Source of the DNA: Glycomyces arizonensis DSM 44726
Lineage (GTDB): Bacteria > Actinomycetota > Actinomycetes > Mycobacteriales > Micromonosporaceae
Length of the DNA stretch: 64,000 nt
Assembly: GCF_000482705.1 (NCBI RefSeq)
Contig: NZ_KI519476.1
Span: 5,480 to 69,479, forward strand
Direction of reading: 5' to 3'
The translations under genes and the position numbers were made by a program. Under the pieces are notes generated by a model that saw only the letters and a list, made by a program, of their open reading frames with translations, was not told the DNA's origin and made no database searches. Position 1 is the stretch's first letter. Each line of letters starts with the position of its first letter. Positions 33,889 to 43,293 of the stretch are shown piece by piece.

Positions 33889-34230
33889 TCAGCCCCAGCC
33901 GAGTTCGTGGAGCCGATGCTCCTCGATGCCGAAGTGGTGGGCGATCTCGTGGACCACGGTGATCGCGACCTCCTCGATCACCTCTTCCACACTGGAGCAC
34001 ATCCGCAGCGTCGGCCCCCGGTAGATGGTGATCGTGTCCGGCAGGACCCCGCCGTACTCCCAGCCCCGGTCGGTCAGCGCCGTCCCGTGGTAGAGGCCCA
34101 GCAGGTTCTTGTCGGGCCCGTCCGGCTCCTCATCGACGAGGATCACCACGTTGTCGAGCATCTCCAGCAGTTCCTGCGGCACCTCGTCGAGCGCGTCCGC
34201 CACCGCCGCCTCGAAATCCTTCGCGTCCAT
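33889..34230 (-). CDS. Metallopeptidase family protein (zincin-like, DUF1025 type)
   Basis: This 113-aa minimal zincin has HEIAHHFGIEEHRLHELG near the C-terminus, which supplies the HExxH zinc ligands and a downstream acidic or His ligand. The preceding LLGLYHGTALTDRGWEYG and DTITIYRGP segments are characteristic of this small bacterial family. The substrate is unknown. ATG 34230 gives the expected MDAKDFEAAVADALDEVP start. It is transcribed divergently from serS with 66 bp between. Confidence 0.9.
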   Translation of the reverse strand: MDAKDFEAAVADALDEVPQELLEMLDNVVILVDEEPDGPDKNLLGLYHGTALTDRGWEYGGVLPDTITIYRGPTLRMCSSVEEVIEEVAITVVHEIAHHFGIEEHRLHELGWG

Positions 34231-34296
34231 TTCAACCGCCACACGCCCACGATATGGCTTTGACGGGGCCCGTGCCCAGGCCGGTAACCTGGTGAG

Positions 34297-35553
34297 GTGA
34301 TCGATCTGCGTGCATTGCGAGAAAACCCGGATATCTACCGCGACAGCCAGCGCAAACGCGGCGCCTCCCCCGACGCCGTCGACGCGCTCCTGTCCGCCGA
34401 CTCCGAGCACCGCAGCGCCCTCCAGTCCTTCGAGACGCTCCGCGCCGAGCAGAAGAGCCTGGGCAAGCAGATCGCCAAGGCCGCGCCCGAGGACAAGCAG
34501 GGGCTCCTGGACCGCACCAAGACCCTCGCCGAGGAGGTCAAGTCCGCCGAGCTGCGCGTGACCGCGACCGCCGCCGCCTTCGAGGCGGCCGGCAAGGCCC
34601 TGCCGAACCTGGTGGCCGAGGAGGCGCCCGCAGGCGGAGAGGACGACTACATCGTCCTGCGCGAGGTCGGCGAGAAGACCCTCCCCGAGAACGTCCGCGA
34701 CCACCTCGAGCTGGGCACGGCCCTGGGCCTGCTCGACACCGAGCGCGGCGCGAAGACCTCGGGGGCGCGCTTCTACTACCTGACCGGCGACGGCGCCATG
34801 CTCCAACTGGGGATGCTCAACCTGGCCATCCAGCAGGCCGTGGAGACCGGCTTCATGCCCATGATCCCGCCGGTGCTGGTGCGCCCGGAAGCCATGGAGG
34901 GCACCGGTTTCCTCGGCGAGCACGCCGAGGAGATCTACTACCTCGAACGCGACGACATGTACCTGGTCGGGACCTCGGAGGTGCCGCTGGCGTCCTACCA
35001 CTCGGGCGAGAACCTCGGCGAGCTGTCGACGCCGCGGCGGTACGCGGCCTGGTCGTCGTGCTTCCGCCGTGAAGCGGGCTCGTACGGCAAGGACACGCGC
35101 GGGATCATCCGCGTCCACCAGTTCGACAAGGTGGAGATGTTCGCGTTCTGCCGCCCGGAGGACGCCGTGGTCGAGCACGAGCGACTGCTGGCCTACGAGG
35201 AGCAGATGCTGCAGAAGATGGAGCTGCCCTACCGGGTCATCGACGTCGCCGCGGGCGACTTGGGGACCTCGGCGGCCCGCAAGTTCGACTGCGAGGCGTG
35301 GGTGCCCAGCCAGGGCCGCTACCGCGAGTTGACCTCGACGTCGAACTGCACGACCTTCCAGGCGCGGCGCCTGAACATCAAGTACCGCGACGAGCAGGGC
35401 CGCAACGCCGTGGCCGCGACCTTGAACGGGACGCTCGCCACGACCCGCTGGCTGGTGGCGATCCTGGAGAACCACCAGCGCCCGGACGGCTCGGTGGCGG
35501 TGCCGAAAGCGCTCCAGCCTTACGTGGGCAAGGACGTCATCGAGCCGAAGTAG
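34297..35553 (+). CDS. serS: Seryl-tRNA synthetase
   Basis: This 418-aa class II synthetase has an N-terminal coiled-coil arm that binds the tRNA ([20 protein letters not shown] through about 100), motif 2 ([20 protein letters not shown]) and motif 3 ([19 protein letters not shown]). The serine-binding TSTSNC loop is intact. Initiation is at GTG 34297 (GTGATCGATCTG). It is a single gene with a strong terminator 33 bp downstream. Confidence 0.97.
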   Translation: MIDLRALRENPDIYRDSQRKRGASPDAVDALLSADSEHRSALQSFETLRAEQKSLGKQIAKAAPEDKQGLLDRTKTLAEEVKSAELRVTATAAAFEAAGKALPNLVAEEAPAGGEDDYIVLREVGEKTLPENVRDHLELGTALGLLDTERGAKTSGARFYYLTGDGAMLQLGMLNLAIQQAVETGFMPMIPPVLVRPEAMEGTGFLGEHAEEIYYLERDDMYLVGTSEVPLASYHSGENLGELSTPRRYAAWSSCFRREAGSYGKDTRGIIRVHQFDKVEMFAFCRPEDAVVEHERLLAYEEQMLQKMELPYRVIDVAAGDLGTSAARKFDCEAWVPSQGRYRELTSTSNCTTFQARRLNIKYRDEQGRNAVAATLNGTLATTRWLVAILENHQRPDGSVAVPKALQPYVGKDVIEPK

Positions 35554-35586
35554 GCGAGAAGCGGACAAGAGGAAGACAAGACGAGC

Positions 35587-35624
35587 GGGGCGGTCCTCGC
35601 GGGTACGCCCGCGAGGACCGCCCC
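35587..35624 (+). terminator. Terminator after serS
   Basis: A perfect 17-bp inverted repeat GGGGCGGTCCTCGCGGG with a TACG tetraloop is followed by GTTGG. Confidence 0.85.
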
Positions 35625-35770
35625 GTTGGATGTCCGCTCCGGTTCGCCCGTCAGGCTTCGGGCCCCCGCCTCGCGCTGTTCCGGCCCGAGCCGCCCCGTT
35701 TCGCGTGTCCCGCTTCGCGCCGTCTCGACCCGTACCGCCTTGTTTCGCGCGCTGGACACGCCCACATTCG

Positions 35771-35820
35771 CTATATTTTATAGGCTATAACGCCATGGTG
35801 TGAAGGTTATATCCTATAAC
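35771..35820. promoter_or_regulatory. AT-rich palindrome cluster related to the one at window start
   Basis: CTATATTTTATA (35771-35782) overlaps TATAGGCTATA (35779-35789). GTTATA-TCC-TATAAC follows at 35806-35820. The first two words are identical to words in the island at 38-98. It lies between the convergent serS and DUF488 genes, so a plain promoter role is less obvious. The preceding 140 bp (35,625-35,765) are C/T-rich with loosely repeated TTTCGCG and hold no gene. Confidence 0.5.
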
Positions 35821-35839
35821 TTGCTCTCAATGGGCCTCG

Positions 35840-36205
35840 TCATTCGCCCAGTTCCTCCTCGCACCACGCCTTGAGGACCAGAGCGTGGTTGACCTGCGGG
35901 TCCTTCGCCGCATAGAGCAGCGTCACCGAGCCGGAGCGGGCCGCCTCGACGATCTGCTCGGCGTGTTCGGGGTGGGAGTCCAGCTCGGAGCGGTAGCGGT
36001 CGGTGAACTCCTTGAACCGGTCGGCCCTGTGCCCGAACCAGACGCGCAGGTTCGGCGAAGGCGCCGAGTCGGGCACCCACGAGACGTCCTTCATGTCTTC
36101 CTTGCTGATGCCGCGCGGCCACAGCCGGTCGACCAGGAACATCGCGCCGCTCGGCGCGGGCTCGCTCCGGTAGTCGTAAACGCGCTGAATCGTGATGTCG
36201 GCCAT
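35840..36205 (-). CDS. DUF488 family protein
   Basis: This 121-aa protein has the YeaO/DUF488 hallmarks: IQRVYDYR at the start, FLVDRLWPRGISKEDM, and a terminal VTLLYAAKDPQVNHALVL. The family is small, cytosolic and of uncertain biochemical function. Length and motif order are normal. A strong upstream ribosome site is not evident. Confidence 0.92.
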   Translation of the reverse strand: MADITIQRVYDYRSEPAPSGAMFLVDRLWPRGISKEDMKDVSWVPDSAPSPNLRVWFGHRADRFKEFTDRYRSELDSHPEHAEQIVEAARSGSVTLLYAAKDPQVNHALVLKAWCEEELGE

Positions 36206-36320
36206 AGAAGAACCGTAGGCCGCTCCTCGCCCCGATGGGTAGTTTTGGCCTGATCTGCGTCGACGTGAGTTCAGCCGCTCGGGCCCCTGCCGTTCACCTT
36301 GGTGGGGTTACGGTTGTGGA

Positions 36321-37169
36321 GTGTCAAATAACGCCCCGTCACCGCTCAGAGAGATCCCGCCCAAACTCGTAGCAGTGGATCTCGATGGCACCGTGGTCGA
36401 CTACCACCACCACGAGCCCACCCGCCCGACCAAGGCCGTGGTCGACGCGATCCGCGCCGTCCGCGACGCCGGCGTGCCCGTCGTCATCGTCACCGGCCGG
36501 GCCGCCTGGGGTGCCGTGCGCACCGCCGACGACCTCGGCCTGGACATGGGCTTCGCCTCCTACTCCCACGGCGCCGGCGAATACGACCTGGCCCTGGGCG
36601 AGATCTCCCACCGCGAAGCCATCGACGCGCGCACCGCCATCGAGCGGTTCGTCGCCGCCGACGAGACGGTCGAGTTCGCGGTCGAATGGGACCTGGAGGG
36701 CTGGTACCACACCAAGGGCTTCAAACGGGACTTCCACGCCAAGTGGGCCGGCGAGATCACCCTCGAAGAACTCTTCGCGCGTCCCACCGGGCGCTTCGTC
36801 GCGCGCATCGCCTCCGACAACCCCTACGGCTCGGGCACGCGCTGCCCCCACGCGGCGCGCCTGGCCGCGGGCGCGGCGCTCGACGTGGCCGACTACCACG
36901 TCGAGGTCGGCTTCAACGGCTGGATCGACGTCGGCCCGCCCGGAGTGACCAAGGCGTCCGGACTCGCCCGCATCGCCGACTATTACGGCGTATCATCGGC
37001 CGACACCGTCGTATTCGGAGACGCTCACAACGACCTCACGATGTTCGAGTGGGCCGGACACGCGGTGGCGATGGGCCAGGCCGTTCCCGAGGTGCGCGCC
37101 GCCGCAGACGAAGTGGCCCCCTCCGTCTGGGACGACGGCGTCGCGCGAGTATTGCGGCGGTGGTTCTGA
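36321..37169 (+). CDS. HAD-IIB (Cof-type) hydrolase
   Basis: This 282-aa HAD phosphatase has motif I VAVDLDGTVVDYHHHEPT (about 18-35), motif II VVIVTGRAAWGAV, and motif III/IV VVFGDAHNDLTMFEWAGHAV with a C2-type cap between. It starts at GTG 36321. It is followed by a second HAD-IIB gene, a serS-HAD-HAD order often seen in actinobacteria. Substrates are probably sugar phosphates but are not determinable. Confidence 0.9.
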   Translation: MSNNAPSPLREIPPKLVAVDLDGTVVDYHHHEPTRPTKAVVDAIRAVRDAGVPVVIVTGRAAWGAVRTADDLGLDMGFASYSHGAGEYDLALGEISHREAIDARTAIERFVAADETVEFAVEWDLEGWYHTKGFKRDFHAKWAGEITLEELFARPTGRFVARIASDNPYGSGTRCPHAARLAAGAALDVADYHVEVGFNGWIDVGPPGVTKASGLARIADYYGVSSADTVVFGDAHNDLTMFEWAGHAVAMGQAVPEVRAAADEVAPSVWDDGVARVLRRWF

Positions 37170-37229
37170 CCCCGGTCGCGACAAGCGAACAGTGGTGGCG
37201 GATCGAAGCTCGACAACCAAGGAGGATGC

Positions 37230-38057
37230 ATGATCAACCTGTCGAAGGCTCCCCGGCTCGTCGCCACGGATCTGGACGGCACGCTCGTCCGCTCGGACGA
37301 GACGGTCTCCCCCCGGAGCATGGCCGCGCTCAAGCGCCTGGCCGCCTCCGGTGTCATCGTCGTCGGCGCCACCGGTCGCGGGCCGCGCCTGCTCGACTTG
37401 TGCCGCAACGACATTCCCTCCGCCGACTTCCTCGTCATGGCGCAGGGCGCGTTCGTCTACGAATGCCGTTACGACGATTCGATAGTCGAGCTCGCGAACC
37501 GCTCGGTCGAGGGCGAGCTCATCCACGAGGCCCTGCGGCTCATCGAGAACGAGGCCGGTCCGCTGCGCGCGATCGCCGAGCCGGCCGCCGCCGATCGCCC
37601 GCTCTCCGGCGACGCGATGCCGAACTGGCCCTGGCCCGCCGTCACGCTCAAGGTCGCCCCGCGCGAAGAGGCCTTCGCCGGTCCGATGGTCAAGGGCTAC
37701 TTCGTGTCCGACACGATCAGCGGCCCCGATCTGCTCGCGGTCGCCAAGGGAGTCGTCGACGCCGACAAGGTCACCGTCACCGAGTCCGGCGTGGGCATTC
37801 TCGAGGTGTGCCCGGTCGACGTCAGCAAGGCCGCGGGCATCCAGGTGGTCCTCGACAAGTTCGACATCGACTGGGACGACGTGCTCGCCTTCGGCGACGC
37901 CACGAACGACCTGTCGATGCTGCGCAAGGCCGGGCACGCCGTCGCGATGCCGCACGCCCACCCCTGGGTCAAGGAGGCCGCCGACGAGCTCGCCCCGGCG
38001 GGCAACGACGACGACGGGGTGGCCCAGTACATCGAGGAACTCCTCGATCTCCTTTGA
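37230..38057 (+). CDS. HAD-IIB (Cof-type) hydrolase
   Basis: This 275-aa HAD-IIB hydrolase has motif I LVATDLDGTLVRSDETVS (about 10-27), motif II VIVVGATGRGPRLL, and motif IV VLAFGDATNDLSMLRKAGHA. A perfect AAGGAGG ribosome site precedes ATG 37230. It is paralogous to its upstream neighbour and probably forms an operon with it. Confidence 0.92.
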   Translation: MINLSKAPRLVATDLDGTLVRSDETVSPRSMAALKRLAASGVIVVGATGRGPRLLDLCRNDIPSADFLVMAQGAFVYECRYDDSIVELANRSVEGELIHEALRLIENEAGPLRAIAEPAAADRPLSGDAMPNWPWPAVTLKVAPREEAFAGPMVKGYFVSDTISGPDLLAVAKGVVDADKVTVTESGVGILEVCPVDVSKAAGIQVVLDKFDIDWDDVLAFGDATNDLSMLRKAGHAVAMPHAHPWVKEAADELAPAGNDDDGVAQYIEELLDLL

Positions 38058-38095
38058 GTGCCTTGCGCGGTTCGATTCGACGGGACGCGGGTCCG

Positions 38096-38665
38096 TCATC
38101 GGGCGGTGCGTTCCGGCCTCACATCGAGTCCGGTGGTGATCAGGCTCAGGAGCCGCTCGGCCACGTCGGCGTCGGGCGTCTGCTCGGCGACCCAGGCGAT
38201 CCCGTTGAGGAGCTTGAAGAGGTCGGAGATGTCGAGATCGGGCCGGATCGCGCCCGAGTCCTGAGCCCGCGCGAGCAGCCCCGCCGCTGAGGCGCGCATC
38301 GCCGTGCAGGACTCACCGAGGGGCGACTGCCCGTCGAGGACGCCCGATTGGATCGACTCCACCGCGCCGCGGCTGGCCGATGCGTACGCGGTGAACTGCC
38401 GTATCCACGTCATGAGCGCCTCGTACGGAGGCGTGGACTCGGACTGGTGCAGCTGCTCGGCGCTGACGCGGAGGCTCTCGACGATGTCGTGGAACGTGGC
38501 CTCGATGAGCGCCTGCCTGTTGGGGAAATGCCGGTACAGCGTGCCGATGCCCACTCCGGCGCGTCGAGCGATGTCCTCCAACGATGCCTCGACGCCGCGC
38601 TCCGCGAAGACCGCCCGGGCCTCGGCGAGCAGGCGTTGCAGATTGCGGCGTGCGTCGGCCCGCAA
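38096..38665 (-). CDS. TetR family regulator, 5' end at a deletion junction
   Basis: This 189-aa TetR has the HTH IARRAGVGIGTLYRHFPNRQ (about 32-51) and a normal ligand-binding C-domain. The only start is a TTG at 38665, and the N-terminus (RADARRNLQRLLAEARAVF) is shorter than usual by a few residues. No ribosome site is seen upstream. The start abuts a 5'-truncated MFS gene on the opposite strand, suggesting that a deletion removed the shared divergent promoter. The protein may no longer be made. Confidence 0.75.
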   Translation of the reverse strand: MRADARRNLQRLLAEARAVFAERGVEASLEDIARRAGVGIGTLYRHFPNRQALIEATFHDIVESLRVSAEQLHQSESTPPYEALMTWIRQFTAYASASRGAVESIQSGVLDGQSPLGESCTAMRASAAGLLARAQDSGAIRPDLDISDLFKLLNGIAWVAEQTPDADVAERLLSLITTGLDVRPERTAR

Positions 38666-39680
38666 CCGCGCTCTGGGCGTCTACTCCGCGATCTCCGGTG
38701 CCGGGCTCGCCGCCGGGCTGATGCTCGGCGGCCTGCTGACCGAGGTCTCCTGGCACTGGGTCATGTTCATCAACGTGCCCATCGGACTGGCCGTCCTCCT
38801 GCTCGGACCGCGTCTGCTGCCTGAGCCGCGACGCCACCCCGCCCGTCTCGACCTCATCGGCGCGATCACCTCCACCATCGGCATCGCGGCGCTGGTCTAC
38901 GGGCTCATCCGCGGCGCGTCCGACGGCTGGGTCTCGGCGCCCACGATCGCTCTTCTGGCGATCGGCGCGGGTGCGTTCACCGCATTCCTGGTCGTCGAAT
39001 CGCGCACGAGCCGGCCGCTGGTGCCGATGTGGCTGTTCACTCAGCGCAACAGGGCCGGCTCCTACCTCAACATGCTGCTCATCCCGGCGGCCATGTTCGC
39101 GGTGTTCTTCTTCCTGACCCAGTTCACGCAGAGCGTCCTCGGGTTCAGCCCGCTGCGGGCCGGGCTCGCGTTCCTCCCCTTGGCGGTGGCCCAGTACCTG
39201 GCCGCCCGCACCGCTCCCGCCCTGCTCCCGCGGTTCGGGCCGAAACCCGTCACCGTCACCGGCGCGGGCCTGATCGCGGCCGGGAGCGCGTGGCTCACGC
39301 AGGTCTCCTCGTCCACCGGATACGCCACCGGGCTGCTCGGTCCCCTGCTGCTGTTCGGACTGGGCGTCGGCCTGTGCTTCATGCCGCTGAACATGATGAT
39401 CGTGTCCGGTCTTCCGCCGGAGGACACCGGCATCGCCTCGGGCGTGCTCCAGGCGATGCAGCAGGTCGGCGGCTCGGTCGGCCTGGCCGTCCTCGTCACT
39501 GTCTTCGCCGCCTTCAGCGATCCGCAGGCCGGGCGATCGGCTTCCGCATCCGGGACTCCGGCCGCCGGTGACGAGATCCTCGTGCACGGTATCGCCGCCG
39601 CCTTCACGGCCGGGACCGTCCTCGCCGCCGTCGCCGTCGTGGTCGCGCTGTTCGCTCTGCGCCATGGCCGCGAGGCGTAG
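38661..39680 (+). pseudogene. 5'-truncated DHA2-type (14-TM) MFS exporter
   Basis: The coding-like text begins abruptly with RNRALGVYSAISGAG, which corresponds to about residue 135 of DHA2 drug exporters (start of helix 5; GLMLGGLLTEVSWHWVMFIN follows). About 340 residues remain to a normal C-terminus. The first four helices, including motif A, are missing, and upstream sequence is antisense to the tetR gene. No start codon with a ribosome site is present at the junction. It was probably once paired with the divergent TetR. Confidence 0.8.
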
Positions 39681-39689
39681 GCCGTCTCG

Positions 39690-41354
39690 TCAGCGGACGT
39701 CCCAGACCGGTTCGTCGGACTCGACGACCTCGCCGTCGTTCTGGAACACCAGGTAGCGGTCGAAGCCGCGCGCGAACCACCGGTCGTGCGTCACCGCGAT
39801 CACGGTGCCCTCGAACGACGCCAGGCCCGCCTCCAGGGCCTCGGCGCTGGCCAGGTCGAGGTTGTCGGTCGGCTCGTCGAGCAGCAGGCACGTCGCTCCC
39901 GAGAGCTCCAGCAGCAGCACCATGAATCTGGCCTGCTGGCCGCCGGAGAGGGTCTTGAAGTCCTGCTCGGACTGTCCTGTGAGCTCGTACCGGTTGAGCG
40001 CGCTCATCGCGCGCTGCCGGTCGAGCGAGGGCCGGTCCTCGTCGCCGTCCCAGAGGATCTCGCGGAGCGTGCGGCCGTCGAACTCGGGATGCTCGTGCGT
40101 CTGCGAGAAGTGTCCCGGATAGACGCGGGCACCGAGACGCGCGATGCCGCTGTGCGCCACCGGGTCGAGCGAGCGCTTCGCGGCCAGGCCCGCCTCGGGG
40201 TCCGAGCCGCCCTGGGCGAGCAGCCGCAGGAAGTGGCTCTTCCCCGTGCCGTTGGCGCCCAGCACGGCGACGCGATCGCCGTACCAGGCCTCAAGATCGA
40301 ACGGGAAGGTCAGGTCCTCCAGTTCCAACTGCTCGCAGATGACGGCGCGCTTGCCGGTGCGCCCGCCTTCGAGCCGCACCTTGATGTTCTGATCGCGCGG
40401 TGGCGCGGGCGGCGGCCCGGCCTCCTCGAACTTCCGCAGCCGCGTCTGCGCGGCCTTGTACCGGGAGGCCATCTCCGCGTTGAAGGCCGCCTTGTTCTTG
40501 TACATGAGCATGAGCTCGCGGAGCTTGTGGTGCTCCTCGTCCCAGCGGCGGCGCAGCTCCTCGAACCGCTCGTGACGCGCGACGCGGGCGTCGTGCCAGG
40601 TCGCGAAGCCGCCGCCGTGCGTCCAGGTGGTCCCGGCCTCCAGGGTCACGATCGATTCGGCACTGTTGGCGAGCACTTCGCGGTCGTGCGAGACGAACAG
40701 GATCGACTTGTCCGAGTCGCGGATCATCCGCTCCAGCTCGCGCTTGGCGGGCACGTCGAGGAAGTTGTCGGGCTCGTCGAGCACCAGCACCTCGTCGCGC
40801 CCGCGCAGCAGCAATTCGAGCGCGAACCGCTTCTGCTCGCCGCCCGAGAGCGTCCGCAGCGGACGATCCTTGGTGTCCTCCCAAGGGAGGCCGAGGATGG
40901 AGACCGAGACGGTGTCGCACAGGACGTCGAACTCGTAACCGCCCGATTCGCCCCAGTCGGCCAGAGCTTGGGCGTAGTCGAGCTGCGTCTTCTCGGAGGC
41001 GGCCGCGGGATCGGAGGCCTCGGAGGCCAGGCGCCGCTCGGTCTCGGCCATGCGCTCGGCGACGGCCCGCAGCTGGGGCGGCGCGAGTGCGATCGCGAGG
41101 CTCCGGAGCGGGCGGACGCCTTCGCGCATGCCGACGAGCTGGCGCATGACGCCGAGCCCGCCGCCGTGGGAGACGGTGCCCGAATCGGGCGCCAGGACGC
41201 CGGTGACGATGTTGAGCAGCGTGGTCTTGCCGGTGCCGTTGGCGCCGATCAGGGCGACTTTCGCGCCCTCGCCGACGCGGAACGACACGTCGGAGAACAG
41301 CGTCGTCCCGTCGGAGAGGTGATAGCCGATGCCGGAGAGATCCACGAAGCCCAT
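39690..41354 (-). CDS. ABC-F family ATP-binding protein
   Basis: This 554-aa soluble protein has two ABC domains and no membrane segments. The first has LIGANGTGKTTLLNIV, RTLSGGEQKRFALELLL and LVLDEPDNFLDVP. The second has VLGANGTGKSHFLRLL, KTLSGGQQARFMVLLLELS and LLLDEPTDNLDLAS. The helical linker between them (RHERFEELRRRWDEEHHKLR onward) corresponds to the P-site tRNA interaction motif region. ABC-F proteins bind the ribosome E-site as translation factors or antibiotic-protection proteins; which type is not clear. It is a single gene, convergent with the MFS remnant. Confidence 0.92.
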   Translation of the reverse strand: MGFVDLSGIGYHLSDGTTLFSDVSFRVGEGAKVALIGANGTGKTTLLNIVTGVLAPDSGTVSHGGGLGVMRQLVGMREGVRPLRSLAIALAPPQLRAVAERMAETERRLASEASDPAAASEKTQLDYAQALADWGESGGYEFDVLCDTVSVSILGLPWEDTKDRPLRTLSGGEQKRFALELLLRGRDEVLVLDEPDNFLDVPAKRELERMIRDSDKSILFVSHDREVLANSAESIVTLEAGTTWTHGGGFATWHDARVARHERFEELRRRWDEEHHKLRELMLMYKNKAAFNAEMASRYKAAQTRLRKFEEAGPPPAPPRDQNIKVRLEGGRTGKRAVICEQLELEDLTFPFDLEAWYGDRVAVLGANGTGKSHFLRLLAQGGSDPEAGLAAKRSLDPVAHSGIARLGARVYPGHFSQTHEHPEFDGRTLREILWDGDEDRPSLDRQRAMSALNRYELTGQSEQDFKTLSGGQQARFMVLLLELSGATCLLLDEPTDNLDLASAEALEAGLASFEGTVIAVTHDRWFARGFDRYLVFQNDGEVVESDEPVWDVR

Positions 41355-41385
41355 GCGGCGATTGTGGCGGCGGGAGGGACGGGCG

Positions 41386-43206
41386 TCAAAGGCATTTGCG
41401 CGAGCCGCGGGTGTGATCCCGCTTTGCCATGCGATCTCGAATCCCCACTGTGCGATGCGCTCTTCCAGCCCGTCGCGCGACGGAACGGTTCCGTCTCGAC
41501 GGTCGTAATTGAGGCTCCGAGATGAATCTCCTGACCGAACAGCGATGGATTTCCGAGCCGAATGACGTTGTAATAGTCATCGGGCACCGAACCGCACGAA
41601 GAGCAGGGAGACTGAACCTCATGACCCCATCGGTGATCGACTTCAAACCCGTGACCGAGCGAATGACGGCGCTGCTCGACGGCATCGACGATGGCATGCT
41701 GTCCGGCCCGACCCCGTGCGAGGAGTACACGGTCGGGGCGATGCTCAACCACGCGCTCGGCCTCGCCGGGGCGTTCACCAGCGCGGCGCAGAAGGAGCGC
41801 AGCCCGCTCACCGACGCCCCGCCCCCGGCGCCCGCTCCTGAAGTGATGCCAGAATGGCGGACGCAGCTGCCGCGCAGGCTCGCTGTGCTGGCCGAGGCGT
41901 GGGCCGACCCAAACGCCTGGGAAGGCGAGGCCACCGCCGGAGGCGTGACCTTCTCCCCGCTCAGGCCATGGGTTTGGTGGCGCTCAATGAGGTCGCCATC
42001 CACGGCTGGGACCTGGCACGGGCCACGGGACAGGACTACGGGCTCGAACCCGAGTTCATCGAGGTGCTGACCGCTTTCAACGGGCAGAACGCCGATGACC
42101 AAGCGGCCAGGGAGGGCGTCTATGGCCCGGTCGTGGAGGTCGGGGAGGATGCCTCGCCGTTCGACCGGCTCATCGGGATCACCGGCCGCGACCCCGAATG
42201 GCGTCCCTAAGGCATACCGAGCGGTTACGGTCCAGCCCTTCGCTTCGGCGAGGGCTGGGAACGCCTCGGCGTTGGCGGCCATGAACTGGTCGAAGCTGCG
42301 CGGGGCGATCCCGGTGAGGCGTTCGACGGCGTCGGTGGTCTCGCTGTAGGCGCCCGCGCCGAGCGTGTCGTAGAGCGAGGCGAGTTCGTGAGCGGGGCCC
42401 TCGGGCAGGCCGAAGCCGCGAAGACGTTTCGCGATTGCCTCACTCGTCTCCCCGACGAACCCCACGTGGTGGCCACGGCCCATCGAGAGCTTGGCGGCGA
42501 TCTCGCGATAGGCGAGCGCCTCCGGGCCGGTGATCACATAGGACTCTCCCGGGCGCGGTGCCTCGGTGAGCAGAGCGGCCGCTGCGGCCGCGAGGTCATA
42601 GGTGTCCACAAAGGCTACAGGTGCTTCGCCCACGGGGCCGATGAGATTCCCGTGCTCGTCGGTGAGGCCGGCGGTCGGGGTGAGGAAGTTCTGCATGAAC
42701 CCGCCCGGTTGCAGCATCGTCCATGCGATGCCCGAGCTCTTGAGGTAGGTCTCTGTCACGCCGTGGCCGCCCTCGGACATCGGGCGGCCGGGCGCGGCGT
42801 TCCAGATCGACAGCTTGACGATGTATTGGACTCCGGCGTCCTTCGCCGCGTCGATGACGTTCCGCTCCCACCGGATCATCGGCTGCTCGCCCTCGACGGC
42901 CTGCGCCCCAGGGGAGGCGAGGAAGACGCGGTCGACACCGACCATCGCGGCCGCCAACGAAGCGGGATCGTCGAAGTCGCCGATGGCGTATTCGCTCACG
43001 GCATGGCCGCCCTCGGCGCGGCGGTTCGCGCCATGGTCAGTCGGGATGCGGTCATTCGCGGTGCGGTCGCCCTGGGCGGGGATTGCGCCGAGGGCTTCGC
43101 CCTTGGCCCTGTCGCGGACCAGGGCCCTGAACGCAGTGCCGCGTTCCTTCAGTTGCCGGACAAGGTATCTGCCGGTCGAGCCGGTCGCTCCTGTCACGAG
43201 GATCAT
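41386..43206 (-). CDS. NmrA-like NAD(P)-binding protein with run-on 3' end
   Basis: From ATG 43206 a Rossmann NmrA/atypical SDR domain is clear: MILVTGATGSTGRYLVRQLK, FLASPGAQAVEGEQPMIRWE, and LQPGGFMQNFLTPTAGLTDE. A segment of about 30 residues after RDRAKGEALG looks inserted relative to the family. The expected C-terminus (RSFDQFMAANAEAFPALAEA) is reached at about 42,225 but no stop follows. The formal frame continues antisense to the TIGR03086 gene to a TGA at 41386. A TAG at 42207-42209 exists in an adjacent frame, which would make the two convergent genes overlap at their stops. A small frame error near 42,215-42,240 is therefore suspected. The functional part is about 42,215-43,206. Confidence 0.7.
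   Translation of the reverse strand: MILVTGATGSTGRYLVRQLKERGTAFRALVRDRAKGEALGAIPAQGDRTANDRIPTDHGANRRAEGGHAVSEYAIGDFDDPASLAAAMVGVDRVFLASPGAQAVEGEQPMIRWERNVIDAAKDAGVQYIVKLSIWNAAPGRPMSEGGHGVTETYLKSSGIAWTMLQPGGFMQNFLTPTAGLTDEHGNLIGPVGEAPVAFVDTYDLAAAAAALLTEAPRPGESYVITGPEALAYREIAAKLSMGRGHHVGFVGETSEAIAKRLRGFGLPEGPAHELASLYDTLGAGAYSETTDAVERLTGIAPRSFDQFMAANAEAFPALAEAKGWTVTARYALGTPFGVAAGDPDEPVERRGILPDLHDRAIDALPGRLVIGVLPVESGQHLDELGFEPVVLSRGPCQVPAVDGDLIERHQTHGLSGEKVTPPAVASPSQAFGSAHASASTASLRGSCVRHSGITSGAGAGGGASVSGLRSFCAALVNAPARPSAWLSIAPTVYSSHGVGPDSMPSSMPSSSAVIRSVTGLKSITDGVMRFSLPALRAVRCPMTITTSFGSEIHRCSVRRFISEPQLRPSRRNRSVARRAGRAHRTVGIRDRMAKRDHTRGSRKCL
41621..42210 (+). pseudogene. Frameshifted TIGR03086 family (maleylpyruvate isomerase-like/DinB fold) gene
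   Basis: ATG 41621 (preceded by GCAGGGAG) opens the family N-terminus (FKPVTERMTALLDGI; DGMLSGPTPCEEYTVGAMLN). At about 41,950-41,962 the frame changes. The continuation NEVAIHGWDLARATGQDYGL, then GVYGPVVEVGEDASPFDRLI to the TAA at 42208, is in the next frame. Restoring one base in the CCCC run (TTCTCCCCGCTC) would join the two frames in the right place. It is either a genuine single-base loss or a sequencing error. The family binds a divalent metal through the conserved His residues. Confidence 0.8.
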
Positions 43207-43224
43207 GTCGCCTCCGAGATAAGT

Positions 43225-43279
43225 GGAGGAAATTCCTCCGGTTAAGGACGACGCTAGCATAAGCGGAAGGAAATCTTCC
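43225..43279. promoter_or_regulatory. Two related operator-like palindromes between NmrA and TetR genes
   Basis: GGAGGAAATTCCTCC (43225-43239, perfect dyad about one base) and GGAAGGAAATCTTCC (43265-43279) share the GGAnG core and AAAT centre. Their position between divergent genes, one of which encodes a TetR protein, is standard for autoregulated TetR operators. Confidence 0.65.
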
Positions 43280-43293
43280 AGTATCATCTGGGC

